Made by a program: the position numbers and the translations under genes. From Rhodospirillaceae bacterium MC! (lineage in GTDB: Bacteria > Pseudomonadota > Alphaproteobacteria > MC1), in assembly GCA_002632265.1 (NCBI GenBank), contig NQOV01000012.1:62001-126000 (forward strand): a DNA stretch of 64,000 nt, written 5' to 3'. The notes below the pieces were generated by a model, which was not told where the DNA came from, did no database searches, and saw only the letters and a program-made list of their open reading frames with translations. The first letter of the stretch is position 1; each line of letters opens with the position of its first letter. Below, piece by piece: positions 26,441 through 36,343 of this stretch.

Positions 26441-29400
26441 ATGAAAACATTATCGCTAACAGAACTGCATAAAGAATTTTTAGGGTCGCTTGCTTATGTG
26501 GATAGTTCATATAATATCCAAGCCATAAACAGCTCGCTTGAAAACATCCACATCAGCGAAGTTACAGAAGATAGCCGAAAGACAAAAAAGAATAGTTTAT
26601 TCTGTGCATTCAAGGGCGATAAGTCCAACGGTATGAAGTATATTAAAAGTGTAATAGCAAATGCTACGCAAGTAATTCTTACATCTGTAGATGAGCAAGA
26701 GCATATGAAAGAGTATCTAGAAGATATCTCATTTAAAGATTACGAGCATACAATTTTTTGGTTTCATGAAAATCCTCGCTTGATTTGTGCTAAAATTTCG
26801 GCTTTGGTTTATGGGCCCATGCCTGATAATATCTTTTTAATTACAGGTACGAACGGGAAAACATCAACCGCTAATTTTATCTATCAGATACTCGAAAAAA
26901 TGCAGATAAAAACCGCCACCATAGGCACATTAGGAGTTCAAACATCTCACAGTAGTAACTATTTTGGCTTAACCACGCCGTCATCGCCCATGTTACACAC
27001 ATATTTACACGATCTAAAAGCCGAAAACATTAATAATGTGATCATTGAGGCCAGTAGCCACGGATTGGCTCAATATCGTCTTGACGGTTTACATCCCGTT
27101 AGTTGCGGATTTACTAATCTTACACAAGATCATCTTGATTTTCATAAAACATTCGAAGAATATTTCTTGGCGAAATCTCAATTATTCACAAGATTATCGG
27201 CAAAAAACACTCCTGCAATCATTAACATAGATGATGAATTCGGCTTGCGTTTAGTTAAGTTAGCACAAGAGAAAGATCTAAAAGTTATAACTTATGGTAA
27301 AAATGAAAATGCCGATTATCACATTAATTCCCTAACAACAGATCATACAGGCTTAAGACTAGCTTTAAGATATAAAAATGAAAGCTATGATTTACATTTC
27401 CATATGGTGGGCGAGTTTCAAGTGTATAATATCATTTGTGCCATTGCTCAAATCCACGAAACACAAGCCTATAAGGATTATGAGTTTCAAGATATCTTGG
27501 AATATGCCAAAAGTCTTACATCTGTTGAAGGACGTATGGAACTTGTGGCACAAACGCCCAAAGGTGCAAGCGTATATGTGGATTTTGCCCATACGCCTGA
27601 CGCCTTGGAAAAAGCTTTACAATCGGCGAAAAAGCACACAACCAAGCGAGTAATTTCCGTATTCGGTTGTGGGGGCGATCGTGATAATACTAAACGTCCT
27701 ATTATGGCTAAGATATCATCAGAAAATGCTCATATAACCTTTGTTACTGACGATAATCCACGCACGGAAGAGCCAAAAAGCATTCTAAAGCAAGTGGCGA
27801 GCGGTTGCGTTAAGGGATCTAATTATAGCGTGGTGGAAAATCGTAGTTATGCCATTTATCAAGCCATGGAACAAGCCGAGCATGGAGATATCATCATCAT
27901 CGCAGGTAAGGGCCACGAAAAGGGACAGATTATCGGCACGTCTTCCATTCCCTATGATGATCATACGGCCATTAGAAATGCCAACGAAGTATTAAAGCAT
28001 GGTATCTTATACGATAGCCAAACCCTAGAGCAGATCACAGGGGGAAAAATGCAAGGTAAAAATGCTAATCTATGGTTAGCCAGTGGCGTTTCATATAGCA
28101 CTTTAGATATCAAACACGGCGATATTTTTGTCGCTTTAAAGGGCGAAAATTCCAACGGTCATAAGTATATTAATCAAGCCTTTGAAAAGGGGGCGGTGTG
28201 CGTTATTGCTGATCATCGTCCTGAAGATGTGCATGAGGCTTTACCGCTTTTAGTTGTGAAAGATACCACTAAAAGCTTACATGATATGGCAAATTACTTC
28301 CGTAATCATCTGCAAGGTAAGATATGTGCAATCACAGGATCAGCAGGTAAAACCACCGTAAAAGAAATGATAGGACACATCTTAAAATCTGATAATGATC
28401 AAGAGCATGCAGGAGAAAAACATACAAAAGAAAAGCGTACAAAAGAAAACCATACAAAAGAAAACCATAGAGTGGCGGTTTCTCAACGATCTTATAATAA
28501 TCATGTGGGCATTCCCTTATCCCTTGCTCGTATGTATAGGGATACTCAATTCGCCATTCAAGAAATTGGCATGAATCATCATGGAGAAATTCGCACACTT
28601 AATAGGATCATTAAGCCCCATGTGGTAGTTATTACCAATGTTTTAACCGCACATCTTAAGTTTTTTAAAGATCTACAAGATATCGCTCAAGCTAAAAGCG
28701 AAATTCTAGAAAATCTTGATCCTGAAAATGGTATCGCTTTGTTACCCTATGATAATCAATGTTTTAACATTCTACAAGATAAGGCTAAGAGCCTAAATCT
28801 GCAAAATGTTTACACCTTTGGCGAAGATGATAACTGCGATTTCCAATTAATATCCTATGATGAGCAATCTCAACAGATATCAGCACGCATATTAGAGCAA
28901 GAAATTAATTATAAAACTACGAGTCTTGGTAAGCATAACGCCTTAAATACTCTCATATCTTTAGCTGTGGCAAAGCTTATGGCGTACGATATGAGCAAGC
29001 TTGATATATTATCCATAGCCAAAAACTTCGCAAGCTTTCCCCTATTAAAGGGTAGGGGAGAGATTCATGATATACGAATTAATGATCATAACCTAACCCT
29101 AATTGATGAAAGCTATAACGCTAATCCCGATTCTATGAAAGCTAGTATATCCACTTTAGACAATATGAAAAGTGAGAAAATACTTCTTTTAACTCAAATG
29201 CTAGAACTTGGCGAGCAAGAAAAGGAACTGCATACAAGTATCTTAGAGAGCATTTTATTATCGCAGGCAAAAACTGTAGGCTTGCTATATATGAATAAAG
29301 ATGTTATGATAGATCTGTATCACAAACTAAAATCCCACAATATAAAAGTGGAAATGTTTCAAGATATTAATGAGATTGTCCAATACGCTCTTTCTCACGT

Positions 29401-29488
29401 AACTCAAGATACTACAATCCTTGTAAAAGGTTCAAATGGCTCAAAGGCTCTAAAGATCGTGCAAGAATTATTAACTCTAACTAACTAA
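26441..29488 (+). CDS. murE-murF: Fused MurE-MurF peptidoglycan precursor ligase
   Basis: One open frame of 1015 residues contains two complete Mur ligases. The MurE half (about 1-505) adds the third peptide residue; its Walker A is ITGTNGKTSTANF and DDNPR near residue 445 marks meso-diaminopimelate as substrate. The MurF half (about 525-1015) adds D-Ala-D-Ala; its Walker A is ITGSAGKTTVKEM, and IDESYNANPDSMKAS is the family signature. In most bacteria these are separate adjacent genes. A three-unit 15-nt repeat (28421-28465) inserts His-Thr-Lys-Glu pentapeptides just after the MurF Walker helix. The rest of the usual cluster (mraY, murD, ftsW, murG) does not follow. Confidence 0.95.
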   Translation: MKTLSLTELHKEFLGSLAYVDSSYNIQAINSSLENIHISEVTEDSRKTKKNSLFCAFKGDKSNGMKYIKSVIANATQVILTSVDEQEHMKEYLEDISFKDYEHTIFWFHENPRLICAKISALVYGPMPDNIFLITGTNGKTSTANFIYQILEKMQIKTATIGTLGVQTSHSSNYFGLTTPSSPMLHTYLHDLKAENINNVIIEASSHGLAQYRLDGLHPVSCGFTNLTQDHLDFHKTFEEYFLAKSQLFTRLSAKNTPAIINIDDEFGLRLVKLAQEKDLKVITYGKNENADYHINSLTTDHTGLRLALRYKNESYDLHFHMVGEFQVYNIICAIAQIHETQAYKDYEFQDILEYAKSLTSVEGRMELVAQTPKGASVYVDFAHTPDALEKALQSAKKHTTKRVISVFGCGGDRDNTKRPIMAKISSENAHITFVTDDNPRTEEPKSILKQVASGCVKGSNYSVVENRSYAIYQAMEQAEHGDIIIIAGKGHEKGQIIGTSSIPYDDHTAIRNANEVLKHGILYDSQTLEQITGGKMQGKNANLWLASGVSYSTLDIKHGDIFVALKGENSNGHKYINQAFEKGAVCVIADHRPEDVHEALPLLVVKDTTKSLHDMANYFRNHLQGKICAITGSAGKTTVKEMIGHILKSDNDQEHAGEKHTKEKRTKENHTKENHRVAVSQRSYNNHVGIPLSLARMYRDTQFAIQEIGMNHHGEIRTLNRIIKPHVVVITNVLTAHLKFFKDLQDIAQAKSEILENLDPENGIALLPYDNQCFNILQDKAKSLNLQNVYTFGEDDNCDFQLISYDEQSQQISARILEQEINYKTTSLGKHNALNTLISLAVAKLMAYDMSKLDILSIAKNFASFPLLKGRGEIHDIRINDHNLTLIDESYNANPDSMKASISTLDNMKSEKILLLTQMLELGEQEKELHTSILESILLSQAKTVGLLYMNKDVMIDLYHKLKSHNIKVEMFQDINEIVQYALSHVTQDTTILVKGSNGSKALKIVQELLTLTN
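28421..28465 (+). repeat. Three 15-nt in-frame repeats in the MurF half
   Basis: Units at 28421, 28436 and 28451 encode HTKEK, RTKEN and HTKEN, in a loop after MurF residue about 660 where homologues have a short turn. Confidence 0.9.
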
Positions 29489-29540
29489 TTAACTAACTAA
29501 TTAAACTAATTCAACTCACTAAACTTACTAAATATCCCCC

Positions 29541-30281
29541 ATGCTAGATTTCGATGATGATACCCTACAAATAGATTTACAAGACTTAGTAAATGCTTAC
29601 GCCTATGGAGTTTTTCCCATGGCCAATAGTCATGAAGAAGAAGAAGTGTCATGGATACAGCCAACCATAAGGGGAATCATGCCCCTTGATAATAATTTCC
29701 GTGTTCGTAGATCCTTAAGAAAGCAAGTTAAACGTTCAAAACTCAAGATAAGAGTTGATACCAACTTTAAAAGCGTCATGCAACATTGTGCAATTATCTA
29801 CGAGAGTAAACCATTTGCTAAACAATCTTTACATGATACGCAAAAGGATGAAAACATCCGTGATGAAACATGGATCAATCCGCCAATTCTCAAAACCTAT
29901 TGCGGATTACATGATATCGGTCTCGCTCATAGTGTTGAATGCTACAATGAAGAGAACAAGCTTGTAGGCGGATTATACGGGTTAATGTTAGGCAGAGCCT
30001 TTTTTGGCGAAAGTATGTTTAGTTTAGAACCATATGCAAGCCAAATAGCTTTAATAAATTTAGTTTCTCGCTTACGAGTCGCCGAATTTCGTTTGTTGGA
30101 TTGTCAGTTTGTCAATGATCATTTGTCCCAATTCGGTATTCAAACCATGGAGCAAAAGGAATATACAAAAACCATTCTCACAGAATCCATATACGAAGAA
30201 GCCCAAGTAAGCCCCTTTGATTTATCCGAAGAAGATATCCTAAAAGAACAAGAAAAAGTAATCTATAACTTGAATAGATAA
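29541..30281 (+). CDS. aat: Leucyl/phenylalanyl-tRNA--protein transferase
   Basis: Adds Leu or Phe to proteins with N-terminal Lys or Arg, marking them for ClpS/ClpAP. Conserved pieces are YAYGVFPMAN, SWIQPTIRGIMPLDNNF, ETWINPPILKTYCGLHDIGLAHSVE, GGLYGLMLGRAFFGESMFS and LLDCQFVNDHLSQFG. At 246 residues it is slightly longer than the norm because of a small insertion near residues 90-110. It follows murE-murF by 52 bp, so cotranscription is likely. Confidence 0.95.
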   Translation: MLDFDDDTLQIDLQDLVNAYAYGVFPMANSHEEEEVSWIQPTIRGIMPLDNNFRVRRSLRKQVKRSKLKIRVDTNFKSVMQHCAIIYESKPFAKQSLHDTQKDENIRDETWINPPILKTYCGLHDIGLAHSVECYNEENKLVGGLYGLMLGRAFFGESMFSLEPYASQIALINLVSRLRVAEFRLLDCQFVNDHLSQFGIQTMEQKEYTKTILTESIYEEAQVSPFDLSEEDILKEQEKVIYNLNR

Positions 30282-30361
30282 CCCCAAATTATAACATTAA
30301 AAACACCACATAAAATATAACAAAAAATAAATATAAAACCTAAAATAAGGAAATAAATATT

Positions 30362-31720
30362 ATGTCTGTAATTACTGATGATCAATTTAATAAATATATG
30401 AGCGGATTTCTTCCCCTTGAAGATAATCCTAGAATCGCCGTAGCCGTTTCTGGTGGGGTAGATAGTTTGAGTTTGGTTTATCTGCTAGATCGTTGGATAA
30501 AACCTTTAAATGGCGAAGTAATTGGCATAACTATCGATCATCGCTTGCGTAAAGAGTCCTATTACGAAGCCATTGAAGTGGGGGAGATATTAGCAAAGTG
30601 GGGGATAAAACATATCATCATCCCATGGCAACACGAAGGGGTTGAGAAGTTAAAAAATGTATCGGAAAACTCACGAATAAATCGCTATAGATTAATGGAA
30701 AATTATTGCAAGACTCATTCTATCTTACACCTTGCTATCGCCCATCATTTGGATGATCAAGAAGAAACCATATACATGAGAAAACTTCGCAACCCAACAT
30801 CCGTAAAGCCCATGGATGCTATCCAATATATGACTCATGTTCGAATCATCCGTCCATTTTTAAAGCAGATCTACAAGCAAGATCTTATGGACACTTTAAA
30901 TTCCCATGATATCAAATGGATAGAAGATCCCAGCAACAAAAAACTTACATACGAACGTAACAAAATTAGATCTGCTTTACAAAATAATAGCGATCAAATC
31001 TCGCATGATCCACTCTCGCAACCCTATCCGCAATCCTATCCGCAATCCTATGGAGAGCTTAGCATTGGCGATGAAGTGAAATATTTAGAAGATATCATGC
31101 TAAGTCATCACGCATATGGCGAACTTCATATAAAATCCTTGGAGTATGTTCATAAGATTAAAAACATCCTATCATCTTTTATCATGACTATCGGAGCGAA
31201 TTTTTATAAGCTCTCACAAAGGAAAATATTTCAAGCATGCAAGGAGTTATCGCAAGGGAAAAATATCTCGTTGGGGCGTTGTCTTGTTGTTATCCATAAA
31301 ACCAAAGCCCATTATAAACTTATCATATCAAGAGAAATCAGAGCCATAAAGAAAAGAAAAATCCCGCTTATTGATTGTCATACTGATTGTTCTAACTCCA
31401 ATCAAAGAGAGAGTAATCATCTAAGCAATAGCATTTTATGGAACAATACAATGCTCATTACCATTGAAAATCTAGATCACTATAAGAATGATTCTGATTA
31501 TCATATTTCCTTATTATCTAAAGATAATATGAAAAAAGTCAAATCCATGTATGAAAAAACAATATTTCAAGATATTCCTTTCCATGCTCGCAATGTCTTG
31601 CCTTGTTTGTTTAGATCTGATGAATTAATATCCATATTAACCATGGAAAACAATACGATATATATACCACCAAGACCCGTATCAGGTAAAAAAATCAACG
31701 TCCAATACCCCTATAAATAG
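30362..31720 (+). CDS. tilS: tRNA(Ile)-lysidine synthetase
   Basis: Converts C34 of the CAT-anticodon tRNA-Ile to lysidine so it reads AUA. The N-type ATP pyrophosphatase loop AVSGGVDSLSLVYLL lies at about residues 27-41, with ITIDHRLRKES and AIAHHLDDQEETIYMR following. The C-terminal region is less conserved, as usual. Near residues 217-229 a short Pro-Tyr-Pro-Gln-Ser repeat is encoded by tandem 12-nt units at about 31020-31050. ftsH follows, the usual neighbour of tilS in many genomes. Confidence 0.92.
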   Translation: MSVITDDQFNKYMSGFLPLEDNPRIAVAVSGGVDSLSLVYLLDRWIKPLNGEVIGITIDHRLRKESYYEAIEVGEILAKWGIKHIIIPWQHEGVEKLKNVSENSRINRYRLMENYCKTHSILHLAIAHHLDDQEETIYMRKLRNPTSVKPMDAIQYMTHVRIIRPFLKQIYKQDLMDTLNSHDIKWIEDPSNKKLTYERNKIRSALQNNSDQISHDPLSQPYPQSYPQSYGELSIGDEVKYLEDIMLSHHAYGELHIKSLEYVHKIKNILSSFIMTIGANFYKLSQRKIFQACKELSQGKNISLGRCLVVIHKTKAHYKLIISREIRAIKKRKIPLIDCHTDCSNSNQRESNHLSNSILWNNTMLITIENLDHYKNDSDYHISLLSKDNMKKVKSMYEKTIFQDIPFHARNVLPCLFRSDELISILTMENNTIYIPPRPVSGKKINVQYPYK

Positions 31721-31783
31721 TAAATTTTACCCCTGATTTTATCGCAGATAACTCCATTAAAAGAAAAAAAATATATAAAATAC

Positions 31784-31812
31784 TTGGATTAAATATAAAA
31801 CAATGCTATATT
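31784..31812 (+). promoter_or_regulatory. Probable ftsH promoter
   Basis: TTGGAT and TATATT separated by 17 bp, in the 239-bp gap before ftsH. Confidence 0.5.
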
Positions 31813-31959
31813 ATTTATAAGTATGATTATAAAATACATCAAACATATGGAGTCTGTAAAAATACTATGTACAATTTTATGTACAATTTCATATATTGAT
31901 GTATTTGAATAATCTTAAAAATCATTTTTAGAAAAGACAATGAATAGGATCTGCCGTTT

Positions 31960-34017
31960 ATGAAGGGTAAGTTTTCAAAAAATAATATGATTTTATGGGC
32001 GTTAATCGTTATCGCTGGTATTGGTTTGTTTACGGTATTAAAGGGTAATACCGCAACTACTAACACAAATGAGATTTCATATTCTGAATTTACATCACAG
32101 TTACAGCAAGATAAAGTGCAAGATGTAAATATTAAAGGTTTAAATGTTACAGGTCATTATACTGACGGTACTACATTTAAAACTTACAACCCTAATGATT
32201 ATGAACTAATCAAAGAACTAAAAGGAAAAAAAGTAGCCATTGTTGGTGAACCAATCGACAACGGTTCTTCAATATGGGGATCTCTTTTAACTTCATTCTT
32301 ACCGATTATTTTACTCTTGGGCGTGTGGATCTTCTTTATGAATAAAATGGGCGGTGGTAAAGGCGGAACTATGGGCTTTGGTAAATCTAAAGCTCGCATG
32401 CTAGATCCGAAAAAGGACAAAAAGACTTTCGCCGATGTTGCAGGGGTTGACGAGGCTAAAGAAGAAGTAGAAGAAATTATCGATTTCCTAAAAGATCCCG
32501 CTAAATTCCAACGCTTAGGCGGTAAAATCCCACGTGGTGCTTTATTAGTAGGTCCTCCAGGTACAGGTAAAACACTCCTAGCTCGTGCCATTGCAGGCGA
32601 AGCAAGTGTGCCGTTTTTCTCGATCTCGGGTTCTGACTTTGTGGAAATGTTCGTCGGTGTTGGTGCGTCTCGTGTGCGTGATATGTTCGAACAAGCGAAA
32701 AAACATTCCCCATGTATCATCTTCATCGATGAGATCGACGCTGTAGGGCGTCATCGTGGTTCTGGTACTGGTGGCGGTAATGATGAACGTGAGCAAACAC
32801 TAAATCAAATGCTAGTGGAAATGGATGGCTTTAGCGAAAACGAAGGCGTTATCGTCATCGCCGCTACCAACCGCCCTGATGTGCTAGATAAAGCCCTTTT
32901 ACGCCCTGGGCGTTTCGATCGTCGTATTACTGTGGGTAATCCTCCAATTAAAGGACGTGAAGAGATCCTAAAAGTTCACTCTGCTAAAGTTCCCATGTCT
33001 AAAAACGTGATTTTAAAAGATATTGCCCGTGGTACACCTGGTTTTTCTGGTGCGGATCTTGCAAATCTAATCAATGAGGCCGCTTTACTGGCCGCAAGAA
33101 AAGATCAACGTGTGGTTACTATGGTAGATCTTGAAAATGCCAAAGATAAAGTACTAATGGGGGCCGAACATCGCTCATTGGCAATGTCCGAAGAAGAGAA
33201 AAAACTTACCGCATATCATGAGGCGGGTCATGCTCTTACCGCCGTTTTATCTCCTGCGTCCGATCCCATTCATAAGGCAACAATTATCCCTCGTGGGCGT
33301 GCCTTAGGTATGGTTCAAAGATTACCAGAAGATGATAGAGTATCAAGAACTCTAGAGGGTTGTTTAGCTGATATCGTGGTATCCATGGGCGGTCGTGTTG
33401 CCGAAGAAATTTTCTTTGGTAAATCGAAAGTAACAAGCGGAGCATCAGGAGATATCCAAAATGCCACCAGTGTCGCACGTTCTATGGTAACCCAATGGGG
33501 TTTAAGTGAAAAATTAGGGCCTGTACTTTATCAGCAAGGCAGTAATGACTACGGTTCTTACAATCGTGGTTCTGATATTTCAGAAAAAACCGTAGAAATC
33601 ATTGATGCCGAAATCAAACGCATTGTTGAAGAAGGTTACCAAGAGGCCTTTAAAATGGTCGAAGATAATAAGGATAAACTAATTGCCATCGCCGAAGGTC
33701 TTCTAACTCATGAAACCTTAAGCGGTCAAGAAATTAAAGATCTTGTTGACGGTAAAGAAATCCAAAGGGAAAAGGAAGAAGATAAGCAAGCAAACACAAC
33801 TTCAATTCTACCAACCGAAGAAGATGAAAAGCCCACCACAGCCGAAGAAACATCCAAAGTAGAAAATAATAATGAAGATGTGAATGATTCGCCAACAACA
33901 TCCCATTATAAATCGAAAGAATCGCAAGAACAACCAACAACAGATAAAGAGAAAACCGATGAGAAATCGGATCAAGATGAAAAGAATAATGAATCAAAGA
34001 ATCCCTTTGATGAGTAA
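31960..34017 (+). CDS. ftsH: ATP-dependent zinc metalloprotease FtsH
   Basis: Membrane-anchored AAA+ protease for quality control of membrane and regulatory proteins. Two N-terminal membrane helices (about 10-27 and 103-123) flank a periplasmic domain. The AAA domain has Walker A GPPGTGKT and Walker B IIFIDEID, then the second-region-of-homology arginines in [20 protein letters not shown]. The zinc site is HEAGH. The last 70 residues are a low-complexity acidic/Lys tail, longer than in E. coli. AGGA is 14 nt before the ATG. Confidence 0.98.
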   Translation: MKGKFSKNNMILWALIVIAGIGLFTVLKGNTATTNTNEISYSEFTSQLQQDKVQDVNIKGLNVTGHYTDGTTFKTYNPNDYELIKELKGKKVAIVGEPIDNGSSIWGSLLTSFLPIILLLGVWIFFMNKMGGGKGGTMGFGKSKARMLDPKKDKKTFADVAGVDEAKEEVEEIIDFLKDPAKFQRLGGKIPRGALLVGPPGTGKTLLARAIAGEASVPFFSISGSDFVEMFVGVGASRVRDMFEQAKKHSPCIIFIDEIDAVGRHRGSGTGGGNDEREQTLNQMLVEMDGFSENEGVIVIAATNRPDVLDKALLRPGRFDRRITVGNPPIKGREEILKVHSAKVPMSKNVILKDIARGTPGFSGADLANLINEAALLAARKDQRVVTMVDLENAKDKVLMGAEHRSLAMSEEEKKLTAYHEAGHALTAVLSPASDPIHKATIIPRGRALGMVQRLPEDDRVSRTLEGCLADIVVSMGGRVAEEIFFGKSKVTSGASGDIQNATSVARSMVTQWGLSEKLGPVLYQQGSNDYGSYNRGSDISEKTVEIIDAEIKRIVEEGYQEAFKMVEDNKDKLIAIAEGLLTHETLSGQEIKDLVDGKEIQREKEEDKQANTTSILPTEEDEKPTTAEETSKVENNNEDVNDSPTTSHYKSKESQEQPTTDKEKTDEKSDQDEKNNESKNPFDE

Positions 34018-34046
34018 ACTTTAACCTTAATCTACTTTTATCACAT

Positions 34047-34082
34047 AAAAAAGATCATTTTATTCTAACTTGATCTTTTTTT
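34047..34082 (+). terminator. Terminator after ftsH
   Basis: AAAAAGATCA and TGATCTTTTT pair around a 13-nt loop and run into further T residues. Confidence 0.85.
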
Positions 34083-34168
34083 ATTTGCTAAAATAAATGC
34101 TAGATATTACATAAATTATATTGTATAATATACAGCATGTAATATAGCAACTAAAGAAAGCAACTATC

Positions 34169-34540
34169 ATGAAAAAACTATTCTCAATGCCTACAATAGT
34201 AGGAACATCTTTGTTAATTATAACCCTAACCCAAACAAATCCCGCCCTAGCAGTGAGAAACATAATCCAAAACCCCCTGATTCTATGCCAAGAAAAAACC
34301 TCTCTCATCCAATTAAATAACGACCTAAAAAGCGACAACACAAAAGATCTAAATAGTATTTACGACAAAAAGAAATGCCTAATCTTCCCACCAAAACAAG
34401 GCTTAGAATACAATGTTGCCGATATGCCCGATAAAAACGGTATAGTAACCCTAGACATATTCATCCTAGGCAAACAAGACCGAGCATATACCTATGAAAG
34501 CTGGCTAAAAGACAGTAGCCTAAAGGATCGTGATAAGTAA
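34169..34540 (+). CDS. Small secreted protein of unknown function
   Basis: A signal peptide of about 28 residues (Lys-Lys start, hydrophobic core, cleavage after ALA) precedes a mature protein of 95 residues that is Lys/Asp-rich. No family is recognised. Two cysteines in the mature part (in PLILCQEK and KKCLIFPP) could form a disulfide in the periplasm. It stands alone between the ftsH terminator and the ABC ATPase. The third-position C and A content differs a little from neighbours, but the sample is small. Confidence 0.6.
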   Translation: MKKLFSMPTIVGTSLLIITLTQTNPALAVRNIIQNPLILCQEKTSLIQLNNDLKSDNTKDLNSIYDKKKCLIFPPKQGLEYNVADMPDKNGIVTLDIFILGKQDRAYTYESWLKDSSLKDRDK

Positions 34541-34713
34541 TCTAACCTGCACCTTACCTTAGGGCGATCTTTCTCTCAATATTTGGGCTTATGGATTATA
34601 AAATGAGTGGGGTTTTATTTTATGCTTAATTTTATGGTCTTTATGCAGTGGGAATTGGTGGTAATCTGTTATAATGGGGATATATTATAAATTTATATTC
34701 AAGGGCAAGAATT

Positions 34714-35409
34714 ATGATACAGATAGAGAATCTTGTAAAAGTATATGGATCAAACACCGTTTTAAATAATATTAATTTTACCATTAAAAAAGGCGAAATT
34801 ATTGGCATGATCGGAGCATCTGGCGGTGGTAAAACCACGCTTTTACGCTGTTTACATGGTTTGGAAGAAACAACATCAGGCAAGATCCATATGAATGGGC
34901 AAACTGGTTTGGTCTTCCAACATTTTAATCTTTTTCCCCATATGACAGTACTTGAAAACATCATTTATACCCCCATTAAGGTTTATGGCGTTGATAAGGA
35001 AAAAGCCAAAAAGAGAGCATTGGAATTGCTGGAAATTGTCGATTTATCGGCAAAGGTGGATTTTTATCCTAGTGCCTTATCTGGCGGACAAAAACAAAGA
35101 GTAGCCATCGCAAGAGCCTTAGCCCCCAACCCTAAAATCCTAATGCTCGATGAACCCACATCCGCCCTTGATCCTGCTCTTATCAAGAAAATGGTAAAAG
35201 TTATGCAACGTCTAGCGGATGACGGCGTAACATTATTAATTGTCAGCCACGATATGAGCTTTTTAGAACAGGCAACACAAAAGATATTATTCCTATCTAA
35301 AGGAGAAATCGTCGAAGAAGCAAAAACCAACGATTTTTTTGCGAATCCACAAAGTAACGAGGCTATATTTTTCCTAAATCATTTGGAAGAAATCGTAGAA
35401 GATTTATAA
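34714..35409 (+). CDS. Polar amino-acid-type ABC transporter ATP-binding protein
   Basis: A complete GlnQ-type ATPase of 231 residues. Walker A is GASGGGKTT, the Q-loop is VFQHFNLFPHMTV, the signature is LSGGQKQRVAIARAL, Walker B is ILMLDEPTSALDP and the H-loop is VSHDMSF. Permease and solute-binding genes are absent on both sides, so it must serve subunits encoded elsewhere or another role. It ends 132 bp before chpT, which has its own strong promoter. Confidence 0.93.
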   Translation: MIQIENLVKVYGSNTVLNNINFTIKKGEIIGMIGASGGGKTTLLRCLHGLEETTSGKIHMNGQTGLVFQHFNLFPHMTVLENIIYTPIKVYGVDKEKAKKRALELLEIVDLSAKVDFYPSALSGGQKQRVAIARALAPNPKILMLDEPTSALDPALIKKMVKVMQRLADDGVTLLIVSHDMSFLEQATQKILFLSKGEIVEEAKTNDFFANPQSNEAIFFLNHLEEIVEDL

Positions 35410-35434
35410 TTTACAACCTTAAGAATATGATTGC

Positions 35435-35463
35435 TTGACAAATTGCATAACTTCGTATATTAT
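35435..35463 (+). promoter_or_regulatory. Strong promoter upstream of chpT
   Basis: TTGACA (35435-35440) and TATTAT (35458-35463) with 17-bp spacing. Confidence 0.7.
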
Positions 35464-35540
35464 AGTTTAATATACCCTATCTTTATATTATAACATAAAG
35501 ATATAAACTTAACACTAGTAAAAATTAATGTGAGGTTGCA

Positions 35541-36206
35541 TTGTCTGTAAATATAGATTTAACAATAGCCGAGCTTATTAGCTCACGTATTTGCCATGAT
35601 TTAGTTTCGCCTGTTAATTCAATTAATATGGGCTTGGAACTTCTATCAGAAACCCAAGATAGTTTTGGCACTATGCCCGAAGTTATGTATAAAAGCGTAA
35701 GACAAGCGGCGGCATATCTTTCTATGTATCGTATAGCTTTAGGCTTGTATGGTGGCGGTGGCGGTAACGTTACTTTTAAAGAAATTCAAGGCTTTGTCGC
35801 AAATTACTACGAAGATAAAAACAATATTACCATTCAATGGCAAATTGGCAATCTCCAAACAGGCGGAGAATTGGAAATCCCCAAAGACGCCGCAAAAATG
35901 CTTTTAAATATCATCATGTTAGCTTCCGATTGTCTACCACGTGGTGGCGTGATTACCATAGTCCTTGCCAACATCAACGAAGGCTTGGGAATCGCCGTTG
36001 CTGCCGAGGGCGATAATGTCCGCATTAATGATGATATCGCCTTGGCCATTAGACCAGATGTGAAATTAAATGACATTACCGCTCGCAATGTCCAAGCTTA
36101 TTTTGTCTACAGATTGGCAGAGGCCATGAATACATCAATCGAAACCAAAATACTCGAAGGTCAAAGATTAGAAGTAGCCACATGCGTAGCTTATAATAAT
36201 GTGTAA
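35541..36206 (+). CDS. chpT: Histidine phosphotransferase ChpT
   Basis: Relays phosphate from the CckA kinase to CtrA and CpdR in the alphaproteobacterial cell-cycle pathway. The helical bundle contains His19 in SRICHDLVSPVNSINMGLELL, the phosphorylated histidine, and the C-terminal half is a degenerate ATPase-like fold. The start is a TTG at 35541 with GAGG 6-9 nt upstream; there is no in-frame ATG before the His motif. It directly precedes cheA, an arrangement that ties it to the chemotaxis operon in this genome. Confidence 0.85.
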   Translation: MSVNIDLTIAELISSRICHDLVSPVNSINMGLELLSETQDSFGTMPEVMYKSVRQAAAYLSMYRIALGLYGGGGGNVTFKEIQGFVANYYEDKNNITIQWQIGNLQTGGELEIPKDAAKMLLNIIMLASDCLPRGGVITIVLANINEGLGIAVAAEGDNVRINDDIALAIRPDVKLNDITARNVQAYFVYRLAEAMNTSIETKILEGQRLEVATCVAYNNV

Positions 36207-36260
36207 ATACCTTAAAATATACTATTATAATAGTGAGTTGTAAAAAAATATAAATTTTCC

Positions 36261-36290
36261 TTGTAAAACCATATGCCTTTAGTGTACAAT
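36261..36290 (+). promoter_or_regulatory. Probable cheA promoter
   Basis: TTGTAA and TACAAT with 18-bp spacing, 53 bp before the cheA ATG. Confidence 0.5.
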
Positions 36291-36343
36291 TAGATCTATA
36301 TTATAATTGTTATATACATTCAACAAAATTGGAGCTCACTTAA

